Shown here one piece after another: positions 34,987-42,788 of a DNA stretch of 64,000 nt. This stretch comes from JADGGV01 sp035715725 (GTDB taxonomy: Bacteria; Gemmatimonadota; Gemmatimonadetes; Longimicrobiales; RSA9): positions 7,593-71,592 of the forward strand of contig DASTKT010000007.1 of NCBI GenBank assembly GCA_035715725.1. The letters run 5' to 3'. Position 1 is the first letter of the stretch, and each line of letters opens with the position of its first letter. The notes under the pieces were generated by a model. It searched no databases. It was given only the letters and a program-made list of their open reading frames with translations, and was not told the DNA's origin. The position numbers and the translations under genes are program-made.

Positions 34987-35283
34987 TCAGGCGCTGGCGG
35001 CCTCGGCGCGGAGACCGGCGGCCTGAGCGTGGGCAGCGGCGGTGCTGACCTGGATGAAGCGCGCCCAGTCGCGCTCGAGCGCGACGACCCGGCCCGTGGG
35101 CGTTTCGAGCATGAGCTGCGAGGGCGTGCCGGCGCGGCACCGGACGATCTCGCCCTCGCGCAGGCCGAGGTCGGCGCAAAGAGCACGGAGGGCACCAAAC
35201 AGGATGCGGCGGATCTGGATTGCCTCGCCGGTGTCCGCGGCCGCGAGGCTGCGGACAGGTTCGGAGGCATAGGCGGTGGGCAT
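34987..35283 (-). CDS. FeoA-like SH3-fold small protein
   Basis: A 98-residue protein starting at the ATG at 35283 with AGGAG nine bases upstream. The core IRRILFGALRALCADLGLREGEIVRCRAGTPSQLMLETPTGRVVALERDWARFIQV follows the FeoA pattern (LGL..G..V....G...L..G..VAL....A..I.V). FeoA assists the FeoB ferrous-iron transporter, but no feoB lies in the window. It could also be a stand-alone FeoA-type regulatory domain. The N- and C-terminal ends are Ala-rich and not conserved. Confidence 0.65.
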   Translation of the reverse strand: MPTAYASEPVRSLAAADTGEAIQIRRILFGALRALCADLGLREGEIVRCRAGTPSQLMLETPTGRVVALERDWARFIQVSTAAAHAQAAGLRAEAASA

Positions 35284-35341
35284 GCGATGCTCCTGCGGGG
35301 AAAGTGATTCGGGCGACCGAGGCCGTGGTGAAGCAGGTTGC

Positions 35342-35385
35342 AAGAGAAAGGCCCCGTGCACAGCCAGCGGCTGAGCCTCGGGGCC
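35342..35385 (-). terminator. intrinsic terminator ending the sigma/CBM48 operon
   Basis: On the minus strand, GGCCCCG (35385-35379) pairs with CGGGGCC (35356-35350), with an inner CAGCC/GGCTG stem, followed by TTTCTCTTG. It lies 85 bases after the last gene of the operon, which ends at 35470. Confidence 0.6.
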
Positions 35386-35469
35386 CCTCGGGCCGGTCCA
35401 TCGTGGGACCCGACCCGCTCGATTTGTTTCCGAAGTATACCCGATCCTACCGTGGATCACAAGCCGGGG

Positions 35470-36234
35470 TCACGAAGGACCGTGGCCCGGCGGCTTCCCC
35501 TTGGGCGGCTTCCCTTTTCCCGGCGGTGGGCCCGACCCGGGGGCGACCGGCGGACGCCCGCCTTTGCCTCGGCCCCGGGGTTTGTCGGCGTTCTCGGGCT
35601 TCTTGCCGGCGCCGCGGCCGTGCCCGTCGCCGAGCTCCTGGGCGACGGCGGCGGCGGCCTGCGCCGGCAGCACCCCTTCCCGCATGAGGCGCTGGACCGC
35701 GTCGGGCAGCTCCCTCAGCTCGGCGGCGGACGCCCCGCGGTCGAGGAGGCCGCCGACCAGGTCGTAGGCGACGTTCACGGGGACGCCTTCTTGCAGGAGG
35801 TCGCCGAGGGTCACCACGGCCTGTCCGAGGGAGCCGCGGGCGCCCTTGCGGCCGGCGAGCCGGCGCACGGCGTCCTCGGGAACGCCACGGTCGAGTGCGA
35901 CGGCGACCGCGGACACATCGGCGGGCGCGGCCACGCCGTCGAGGAGCCCGCGCGCTCGCTCGAGCCGCCCGGCGAGGCGCTGCACGACGGCGAGGATCAT
36001 CTCGGCGGGCACGCCCTTCGCTTCCCCCTCGAGCGTCTTGTCGACGATCGGGTCGAGCGGCAATCCCCGGGAGCGCGCCTGCGAGACGATCGCGTCGAAG
36101 CGCGCGGCGGCGTCGGCGGGGAGCTGACCTCGTGCGCGCTCCAGCGCCCCGGCGCGCTGTCCGGCCGCGCCCTGCGCGAGTACGCCCTGAAGTCCTACGG
36201 CCAGGGCCAGGAGAAAGAGTCTCGATCGATCCAT
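35470..36234 (-). CDS. secreted helical protein with Gly/Lys/Pro tail
   Basis: A 254-residue protein beginning with a signal peptide (LFLLALAVGLQGVLAQGAAGQ). The middle is helical: repeated segments such as IVDKTLEGEAKGVPAEMILAVVQRL, AVALDRGVPEDAVRRLAG and LGDLLQEGVPVNVAYDLVGGLL. It ends in a low-complexity basic tail (GKGKPPKGKPPGHGPS type) that could bind acidic polymers. No family recognised. The ATG at 36234 is chosen because the signal peptide follows directly; an in-frame ATG at 36273 would add 13 residues. It is the last gene of the sigma/anti-sigma/CBM48 operon. Confidence 0.65.
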   Translation of the reverse strand: MDRSRLFLLALAVGLQGVLAQGAAGQRAGALERARGQLPADAAARFDAIVSQARSRGLPLDPIVDKTLEGEAKGVPAEMILAVVQRLAGRLERARGLLDGVAAPADVSAVAVALDRGVPEDAVRRLAGRKGARGSLGQAVVTLGDLLQEGVPVNVAYDLVGGLLDRGASAAELRELPDAVQRLMREGVLPAQAAAAVAQELGDGHGRGAGKKPENADKPRGRGKGGRPPVAPGSGPPPGKGKPPKGKPPGHGPS

Positions 36235-36287
36235 TGCGATTGCTCGTCGAAGCGGTCTGCCAGAAAGACGCATGGGCGTGGATTTCG

Positions 36288-37442
36288 TCACTTTTCGACG
36301 ATGAAGCTGGCGTTTTGGCGACCCCAGCCATCCTTCTCGATGCCGGGAGCGTCCTCCGGGACGAGCCAGGTCGCGCCGTCGACGAGGAAGCCGAAGTGGT
36401 GGAATCCCGGCGCGACGACGAGCTCGGCCAGCCACTCCGCGCCCTCGCGCCGCATGGCGGTCGGCTGCCATCCGGTGAAGTCGCCGCTCACCGCGGCCTG
36501 CTGGGCGTTCGGCGCGCGCAGCCGGAATCGCACGCGGCGCCCGGCGCCGGCGGTGTCGCCGACCTCGACGACCGGCTGGGGTCTGGCCGGAGCGGCGACG
36601 GAGCCGCCGACTCGCCAGCTCACCCCGACGCTGGCGGCGAAGCTGCCCGGCGTGCCGTAGAGCGGATCGGTCGTGGTCCGGCCGAGCTGGGCATGACCCC
36701 ATAGCCCGCCGGGGAGCCGCGTCTGCACAGCGACCCCGTACCCGATCTCGCCACCCGTCGGCGTATCCCAGGCGCGAACGCTGAGGCTGAGGTCCGCGCG
36801 CGCGCCCGAGAGCGTCAGCGCGGCGGTCCCACCGCGGTACCAGCCGTCCAGGGCGCCGTGCAGCCCTTCGCCCGCCACTTCGATCCAGGTCGGGCCGACG
36901 GCGCGCGCGAGCGACAGCGATCCGCCGGTGACCGCGAGCGTGCCGGTGCGCGTCGCGGCCAGGCCGACCGTGTCGTCGTCCGTCCTCCAGGCACCGCGCC
37001 GGAAGTCGCCGCGGGCCGTGACGACGATGTCGCCGAGTGTGGCCGCGGCGTGGGGCTCTACGGTTCCGCCGGCGGCGCGATACCGGAACGGCTCGGAGTA
37101 GTCGAGGCCGAACGCGGAGGCGTGCAGCCCGGCCGCACCGCGCCGCCAGGCGCGCGCGACGTCCCCGGCGAGCTCGCCCTCGAGCCAGCCCGCGGGTGCG
37201 CCGGCGGACCCGCGCCCGCCGCCGAGACCGAGCTCGAGGCTGGCCGGCCCGCCGGATTCGAGCTGCAGCCGTGCGCCGGCGATGCCGTACATCCCGGCCT
37301 GCCCGCCGTCGATCCCGGCGGGCGGCCGGGCGTGGGCGGCGGTGGCGTCGAGCCATACGGAGACGCCCTGACCCTCCAGCGGGAGGGCCAGGGCGAGCGT
37401 TCCAACCAGCGCGGCTGCGGCGCAGGTGCCGCGTCGTCTCAG
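36288..37442 (-). CDS. secreted protein with C-terminal glycogen-binding (CBM48/AMPK) domain
   Basis: A 384-residue protein if started at the CTG at 37442. No ATG, GTG or TTG lies between there and the internal ATG at 37292, and the CTG-start version has a good signal peptide (RRRGTCAAAALVGTLALALPLEG). CTGA overlaps the anti-sigma stop exactly as ATGA does elsewhere. The middle is beta-rich (Gly/Thr/Trp strands resembling an outer-membrane barrel). The last about 85 residues are a CBM48/AMPK-type domain: VRFRLRAPNAQQAAVSGDFTGWQPT...FHHFGFLVDGATWLVP...GRQNASFIV. It would bind alpha-glucan outside the cytoplasm. Confidence 0.7.
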   Translation of the reverse strand: MRRRGTCAAAALVGTLALALPLEGQGVSVWLDATAAHARPPAGIDGGQAGMYGIAGARLQLESGGPASLELGLGGGRGSAGAPAGWLEGELAGDVARAWRRGAAGLHASAFGLDYSEPFRYRAAGGTVEPHAAATLGDIVVTARGDFRRGAWRTDDDTVGLAATRTGTLAVTGGSLSLARAVGPTWIEVAGEGLHGALDGWYRGGTAALTLSGARADLSLSVRAWDTPTGGEIGYGVAVQTRLPGGLWGHAQLGRTTTDPLYGTPGSFAASVGVSWRVGGSVAAPARPQPVVEVGDTAGAGRRVRFRLRAPNAQQAAVSGDFTGWQPTAMRREGAEWLAELVVAPGFHHFGFLVDGATWLVPEDAPGIEKDGWGRQNASFIVEK

Positions 37443-38071
37443 GAGGACCTCACCGGCGGTGTGACGGCGATGAGCGCGTTGCGCATGCCGAAGCCGTCGT
37501 CGACGTAGCGCTGGGCCTGCGGGTCGCTGATCCAGCGCCGGCCGTCCACGACGAACATGTACTTATGTACCCCGGCGGGGAGGGGGATGAATCCCGTCCA
37601 GACGCCGTCGCCATCCGCGTCGCGGAGCTCCGCGGTCGTCGGCTGCCAGGCGTTGAAGTCGCCGGCCACCGAGACCGAGCGGGCCTGCGGCGCCTTGAGC
37701 ACGAACTGCACGTAGACCGTGGCGGCCGTACCGGCCGCGGCCGCCGTGGGCAGGTCCGCCGGCGCGGGCCGCATGCGCGGCCACGCCAGCAGCACCGCGA
37801 GCGCGGCGACCGGCAGCAGCGCGGCGGGTCGGAGCTGCACGGAGTGCGGCTCGATGCACCAGCGTGCCGCCCGGCGCCACCACGCCCGTCCGGATCGGGC
37901 CGGCAGCGACGCCATGACGCGCGCCTCCAGCCACGGCGGCGCCTTCGCCTCGCCGAGGCGCGAGATGTCGGCGAGCAGCTCCCGCCATTCCTCCGCCTCG
38001 CGCGCGAGCTCCGGCGCGAGCGCGGAACGCGGGATCTCGCCATCCAGGTACCGCTGCACATCCGGGTGCAT
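37439..38071 (-). CDS. membrane anti-sigma factor-like protein with extracytoplasmic glycogen-binding (CBM48) domain
   Basis: A 210-residue protein. Residues 1-75 are a helical cytoplasmic part (HPDVQRYLDGEIPRSALAPELAREAEEW...) in the position and style of anti-sigma domains but without the zinc HxxxCxxC motif. A single hydrophobic helix lies at about 82-98. Residues 115-205 form a textbook AMPK-type CBM48 domain: FVLKAPQARSVSVAGDFNAWQPT, WTGFIPLPAGVHKYMFVVDGRRWISDP and FGMRNALIAV. The topology puts the glucan-binding domain outside. The ATG at 38071 is preceded by AGGAGG; a GTG at 38074 is also possible. It overlaps the sigma-factor stop, which implies sigma/anti-sigma stoichiometric coupling. 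Confidence 0.75.
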   Translation of the reverse strand: MHPDVQRYLDGEIPRSALAPELAREAEEWRELLADISRLGEAKAPPWLEARVMASLPARSGRAWWRRAARWCIEPHSVQLRPAALLPVAALAVLLAWPRMRPAPADLPTAAAAGTAATVYVQFVLKAPQARSVSVAGDFNAWQPTTAELRDADGDGVWTGFIPLPAGVHKYMFVVDGRRWISDPQAQRYVDDGFGMRNALIAVTPPVRSS

Positions 38072-38694
38072 CACAGCACCTCCTCCAGGATCGCTTTCAG
38101 CGCCTCGCGGGCACGATGCACGCGCATCTTGAGCGCGGGCACGGAGGCGTCGAGCATCGCGGCGATCTCCTCGTACGACTGGCCCTCGACATGCTTCAGC
38201 AGGAACGCCTCGCGCAGGCTCGTCGGCAGCCGGGCGAGCGCGCCCTCGAGCACCGTCGCCAACTCCGACCGTTCCAGGTCGCGGGCCGGGTCGGCGCGTC
38301 CCACCGTCGCCGCCAGCGGGGCGTCGTCCAGCGGAACGTCTCGGCGACGACGGCTTTTCAGGTGATCCTTGCAGCCATTCACCAGGATCCGAAAGACCCA
38401 CGCCCCGAAGCGCTCCGGGTCGCGGCAGCGCCGGATCTGCGAGTACGCCTTCACGAGCGCGCCCTGCGCCAGGTCGGCCGCCAGGTCGGCGTCCCCGACC
38501 ACGCGCAGCGCGTGCCGGTAGAGCAGGTCCTGGTACCGGCGTACCAGGATCCGGTATGCCTCGCGGTCTCCCGCGCGAACCCGGGCGACCACTGCTCCAT
38601 CCGCGTCTTCGTCCGGTTCGTTCTTCGCCAGGGATTCCACGCTCATATCTGGACGAGGGGCCGCGGAAAAGGTAACGCCAACAGGGGTACTCAC
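38071..38694 (-). CDS. ECF-type RNA polymerase sigma factor
   Basis: A 207-residue sigma factor with region 2 (VRRYQDLLYRHALRVVGDADLAADLAQGALVKAYSQIRR...FGAWVFRILVNGCKDHLKSRRRR) and region 4 (LEGALARLPTSLREAFLLKHVEGQSYEEIAAMLDASVPALKMRVHRAREALKAIL), with no region 1 or 3. It should direct polymerase to a small regulon under control of the anti-sigma protein encoded next. The GTG at 38694 gives the full length; an ATG at 38646 (MSVESLAKNE) is a shorter alternative. It is divergent from the citrate synthase gene. Confidence 0.93.
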   Translation of the reverse strand: MSTPVGVTFSAAPRPDMSVESLAKNEPDEDADGAVVARVRAGDREAYRILVRRYQDLLYRHALRVVGDADLAADLAQGALVKAYSQIRRCRDPERFGAWVFRILVNGCKDHLKSRRRRDVPLDDAPLAATVGRADPARDLERSELATVLEGALARLPTSLREAFLLKHVEGQSYEEIAAMLDASVPALKMRVHRAREALKAILEEVL

Positions 38695-38700
38695 CTACCC

Positions 38701-38729
38701 TTGCACGCCCTGGACCCTGCGGCTATACT
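38701..38729 (+). promoter_or_regulatory. strong sigma70 promoter of gltA
   Basis: TTGCAC at 38701-38706 and TATACT at 38724-38729 with exactly 17 bases between. Transcription should start near 38736, giving a leader of about 150 bases before the citrate synthase ATG. It is the best consensus match on the plus strand of the window. Confidence 0.7.
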
Positions 38730-38886
38730 CGCCCCCTGGCCGCGTGTTCCGCCCGCCTCCTCCCGGGGCAGACGCCCTCGCGATGTCGGCGGGGATGTCG
38801 GCCCCGTAGCTGCATCCTCCGGGTGTGGTAGGGGTGCCGCGCTGCAGGCCGGTCGTACCGATAATTTGCCCCATAGGAGTCGGGTC

Positions 38887-40020
38887 ATGGCGAGTAAGGG
38901 GTTGGAGGGGGTCGTCGCGGCGCAGACGGCGCTCAGTCACGTCTACGGCGACGAAGGCCGCCTCGTTTATGCAGGATACGAGATCGGAGACCTCGCCGAG
39001 AATACCACCTTCGAGGAGGTCTGCCACCTCCTCTGGTTCGGCGAGCTGCCGGGGCCCGCTCAGCTCGGGCAGATCCGTCGCCAGCTCGCCGGCAGTGCCG
39101 TCGTGGACGCGCGCGTGCTCGACCTGATCCGCGCCGCCCCGAAGGACACCCACCCGATGACCACCCTGCGGACCGCCGTGTCCGCGCTCGCGCTGTACGA
39201 CCGGGACGCCGAGGACATGTCGCCGGAAGCCAACCAGCGCAAGGCCATCCGGCTGACCGGACAGACGATCACGCTCACCGCCGCCATCGACCGGATCCGC
39301 AACGGCCGCGATCCCGTCGCCCCTAGAAATGATCTCGGCCTCGCGGCCAATCTTCTTTACATGCTCCGCGGTGAGCCGGCCGATGAGCTGAGCGCCCGGA
39401 TCATCGACGTCGCGCTCATCCTGCACGCCGAGCACGGCATGAACGCCTCGACGTTCGCCGCCCGGGTCACCGCCGGCACGCTCTCCGACATGCATTCGGC
39501 GGTCACGTCCGCCATCGGCACGCTGAAGGGGCCGCTGCATGGCGGGGCGAACGAGCAGGTGATGGTGATGCTCCGTGAGATCGGCGAGCCCGAGAACGCG
39601 GCCGCCTACGTTCGCGCCAGGCTCGCCTCCGGCGGGAAGATCATGGGGTTCGGCCACCGCGTCTACCGTACGCTCGACCCGCGCGCGCCGATCCTGAAGC
39701 GCCTCGCCGAGGAGCTCTCCCAGCGGATGGGCGGCGCGAAGTGGCTCCAGGTGTCCGAGCGCATCCAGCAGACCATGCGCGAGGAGATGGAGCGGCGCGG
39801 TAAGCAGATCTACCCGAACGTCGATTTCTTCAGCGCATCGGTCTACTTCACGCTCGGGATCCCGATGGATCTGTTCACGAACGTGTTCGCCTGTGCCCGC
39901 ATGGCGGGGTGGACGGCGCACGTGATGGAGCAGTACTCGGACAACCGCCTGATCCGCCCGCAGTCGGAGTACGTCGGACCACAGCACCGCAGGGTCCAGC
40001 CCCTCCAGGAGCGCGAGTAG
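38887..40020 (+). CDS. gltA: citrate synthase
   Basis: A 377-residue citrate synthase. Catalytic residues are in GPLHGGANEQVM (His), MGFGHRVYRTLDPRA (His) and PNVDFFSASVYF (Asp). The short length and the start at KGLEGVVAAQTALSHVYGDEGRL are of the 2-methylcitrate/short citrate synthase type (about 370-380) rather than the 430-residue E. coli allosteric type. Either oxaloacetate plus acetyl-CoA or propionyl-CoA condensation is possible, but the adjacent isocitrate dehydrogenase supports the TCA role. Confidence 0.93.
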   Translation: MASKGLEGVVAAQTALSHVYGDEGRLVYAGYEIGDLAENTTFEEVCHLLWFGELPGPAQLGQIRRQLAGSAVVDARVLDLIRAAPKDTHPMTTLRTAVSALALYDRDAEDMSPEANQRKAIRLTGQTITLTAAIDRIRNGRDPVAPRNDLGLAANLLYMLRGEPADELSARIIDVALILHAEHGMNASTFAARVTAGTLSDMHSAVTSAIGTLKGPLHGGANEQVMVMLREIGEPENAAAYVRARLASGGKIMGFGHRVYRTLDPRAPILKRLAEELSQRMGGAKWLQVSERIQQTMREEMERRGKQIYPNVDFFSASVYFTLGIPMDLFTNVFACARMAGWTAHVMEQYSDNRLIRPQSEYVGPQHRRVQPLQERE

Positions 40021-40023
40021 CCC

Positions 40024-41253
40024 ATGGCCGAAACGTACCGCTTCATCCACGTCCCCTCGACGGGGGAGCGCATCGAGGTCCGCGATGGCGAGGTGCGGGT
40101 GCCGGACCACCCCATCGTCCCGTTCATCGAGGGGGACGGCACCGGGCCCGATATCTGGCGGGCGACGAAGCGCGTCCTCGACGCGGCCGTCGAGAGGGCC
40201 TACGAGGGGGGCCGCGGCATCGTGTGGATGGAGGTCTTCGCAGGCGAGAAGGCCGTCAACGTCACGGGCGAATGGCTGCCGGACGAGACGCTGAGCGCGC
40301 TCAAGGAGTTCAAGGTCGGCATCAAGGGACCGCTCACCACGCCGGTCGGCGGCGGCATCCGCTCCCTGAACGTGACGCTGCGGCAGGTGCTCGACCTCTA
40401 CGCCTGCATCCGTCCGGTCCGCTACATCCCCGGCGTGCCGTCCCCGGTCAAGGAGCCGGAGAAGGTCGACGTCGTCATCTTCCGCGAGAACACGGAGGAT
40501 GTCTACGCCGGCATCGAATGGCCGGCCGGAAGCGAGAAGGCGGAAAAGGTGCGCCGGTTCCTGGTCGAGGAGATGGGCTCTGATATCCGGCCCGACAGCG
40601 CGATCGGCATCAAGCCCATGAGCGAGTTCGGCTCGAGGCGGCTCGTCGCCGCCGCGATCCGCTACGCCATCCAGCGGAAGCGGCCGTCGGTGACGCTCGT
40701 GCACAAGGGCAACATCATGAAGTTCACCGAGGGTGCGTTCCGGGACTGGGGCTACGACGTCGCCCGGCAGCAGTTCGGCGACCGCACGGTGCCGGAATCG
40801 GAGGCGTCGGGTGCCGACGGCAAGGTCGTCGTGAAGGACCGCATCGCCGACGCCATGTTCCAGCAGCTCCTGCTGCGCCCGGACGAGTACTCGGTGCTGG
40901 CAACGCCCAACCTGAACGGCGACTACCTCTCGGATGCCGCGGCCGCGCAGGTCGGCGGCCTCGGGATGGCGCCCGGCGCGAACGTCGGCGAGGAGGTGGC
41001 GGTCTTCGAGGCCACGCACGGCACCGCGCCGAAGTACGCGAACCAGGACAAGGTCAACCCGGGCTCGCTCATCCTGTCCGGCGTCATGATGCTCGAGCAC
41101 ATGGGCTGGGACGAGGCCGCGGCGCTCGTCGTGCGCGGGCTCGAGGGCGCCATCGCCCGCAAGACGGTGACCTACGATCTGGAGCGGCAGATGGAGGGGG
41201 CCACGCTGGTCTCCACCTCCGGCTTCGCCGAGCGGATCGTCGAGAACATGTGA
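40024..41253 (+). CDS. icd: NADP-dependent isocitrate dehydrogenase
   Basis: A 409-residue IDH of the bacterial homodimeric type. It has PFIEGDGTGPDIW, the regulatory/substrate loop IRSLNVTLRQ with the Ser that is phosphorylated in E. coli, VIFRENTEDVYAGIEW, and the VAVFEATHGTAPKYANQDKVNPGS coenzyme region with Lys/Tyr positions typical of NADP use. It converts isocitrate to 2-oxoglutarate. It starts 3 bases after the citrate synthase stop, so the two TCA genes form an operon. No IDH kinase is seen in the window. Confidence 0.95.
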   Translation: MAETYRFIHVPSTGERIEVRDGEVRVPDHPIVPFIEGDGTGPDIWRATKRVLDAAVERAYEGGRGIVWMEVFAGEKAVNVTGEWLPDETLSALKEFKVGIKGPLTTPVGGGIRSLNVTLRQVLDLYACIRPVRYIPGVPSPVKEPEKVDVVIFRENTEDVYAGIEWPAGSEKAEKVRRFLVEEMGSDIRPDSAIGIKPMSEFGSRRLVAAAIRYAIQRKRPSVTLVHKGNIMKFTEGAFRDWGYDVARQQFGDRTVPESEASGADGKVVVKDRIADAMFQQLLLRPDEYSVLATPNLNGDYLSDAAAAQVGGLGMAPGANVGEEVAVFEATHGTAPKYANQDKVNPGSLILSGVMMLEHMGWDEAAALVVRGLEGAIARKTVTYDLERQMEGATLVSTSGFAERIVENM

Positions 41254-41264
41254 GGGGAAGGGGA

Positions 41265-42788
41265 ATGGCGGAGCTACGGATCGCCATCGAGGAGGCGGCG
41301 CCCTCCGACTACCGGACGCCGCTCCTGGTTCTCCAGCACTTCGAGCGGGACCGGCAGCCCGGCGGGCTGGCCGCCGACCTGGACCGCCGGCTCGGGGGCG
41401 CCATCTCGCGGGTCCTGGAACGCGGTGACTTCCAGGGGAAGAGGGACGAGACGCTCCTCCTCTATCCGGCGGAAGGCCAGATCGCGGCCGAGCGCGTGCT
41501 GCTCGTCGGCGTCGGCAAGCGCGAGGACTACACGGCCGAGCAGCTTCGGCGCGCGGTCGGCGCCGCCGTCCGGCAGGCCGAGAAGCTGCGCGTCCGCGAG
41601 CTCGCCTTCAGCATGGCGCACGTGGACCGGCTCAGCGAGCACATGGGCGCGTTCCACGCCGGGTTGGCCACGGTGGAGGCCGCGACGCTCGCGGCCTGGG
41701 ACTACCGCGAGCTGAAGACCAGCGCCGATGCCAAGGAGCGCGTCGCCGTCGAGGCCGTCACGCTCCTGGCGCGGGATGCCGGCGAGCGCGGCGAGTTCGA
41801 GCGAGCCGCCGCCTACGGCGCCGTCGCGGCCCGCGCCGAGAACTTCGCGCGCGAGCTGCAGACGCTCCCCGGCAACATCGCCACGCCGACGTATCTGGCC
41901 GGCGCCGCGGAGCGCATCGCCGCGGAGCACGGCCTCAGCGTGACCGTGCTCGACCGCGCCGGCATGGAGCGCGAGGGTATGAAGGCGCTCCTCGCCGTGG
42001 CACAGGGGAGCGAGGAGGAGCCGCGCTTCATCGCCCTCGAGTACCACGGCGGCGCGGAAGGGGAGCCGCCGCTCGTCCTCATCGGGAAGGGCATCACGTT
42101 CGACACGGGCGGCATCTCCATCAAGCCGGCGGAGCGCATGGAGGAGATGAAGTACGACATGTCCGGCGCCGCCGCCGTGCTCGCCGCCATGAAGGCCATC
42201 GCGGAGCTGCGGATCCCGGCGAACGTCGTCGGACTCGTCCCATCCACGGAGAACATGCCGTCCGGGACGGCCGTGAAGCCGGGCGACGTCATCGGCTCGC
42301 TGCTCGGGAAGACGATCGAGGTCATCAACACCGACGCCGAGGGTCGGCTCGTGCTGGCGGACGCGCTGGCCTACGCTCGGCGCTACAATCCGCGGGCGAT
42401 GATCGACGCCGCCACGCTGACGGGTGCGTGCGTCATCGCGCTCGGCCACCACGCCATCGGCCTCATGGGCAACGACGGCGACCTGATCGACGAGGTCCGC
42501 AAGGCCGGCCAGCGCGTCGGCGAGCGGTGCTGGCCGCTGCCGCTCTGGGACGAGTACCGTCCGCAGATCGACAGCGCCGTGGCCGACATCAAGAACACCG
42601 GCGGCCGGCCCGCCGGGACCATCACCGCCGGCTGGTTCCTCAAAGAGTTCGCCGGCGAGATTCCGTGGGCGCACCTCGACATCGCCGGCACCGCCTGGCG
42701 CGACGATGTGCCCCCCTACCTTCGCAAGGGAGCGACGGGCGTGCCGACGCGCCTCTTCATCGAGTGGGTCCGCTCGCGGGCCGGCTGA
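41265..42788 (+). CDS. pepA: leucyl aminopeptidase (M17)
   Basis: A 507-residue M17 metallo-aminopeptidase. The two-metal site is visible in IGKGITFDTGGISIKP, KYDMSGAAAV and the signature NTDAEGRLVLADAL, followed by DAATLTGACVIALG. The N-terminal macro-like domain is normal. It releases N-terminal amino acids from peptides in the cytoplasm. GGGGAAGGGG precedes the ATG at 41265. An intrinsic terminator follows 24 bases after the stop but lies inside the next open frame. Confidence 0.95.
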   Translation: MAELRIAIEEAAPSDYRTPLLVLQHFERDRQPGGLAADLDRRLGGAISRVLERGDFQGKRDETLLLYPAEGQIAAERVLLVGVGKREDYTAEQLRRAVGAAVRQAEKLRVRELAFSMAHVDRLSEHMGAFHAGLATVEAATLAAWDYRELKTSADAKERVAVEAVTLLARDAGERGEFERAAAYGAVAARAENFARELQTLPGNIATPTYLAGAAERIAAEHGLSVTVLDRAGMEREGMKALLAVAQGSEEEPRFIALEYHGGAEGEPPLVLIGKGITFDTGGISIKPAERMEEMKYDMSGAAAVLAAMKAIAELRIPANVVGLVPSTENMPSGTAVKPGDVIGSLLGKTIEVINTDAEGRLVLADALAYARRYNPRAMIDAATLTGACVIALGHHAIGLMGNDGDLIDEVRKAGQRVGERCWPLPLWDEYRPQIDSAVADIKNTGGRPAGTITAGWFLKEFAGEIPWAHLDIAGTAWRDDVPPYLRKGATGVPTRLFIEWVRSRAG

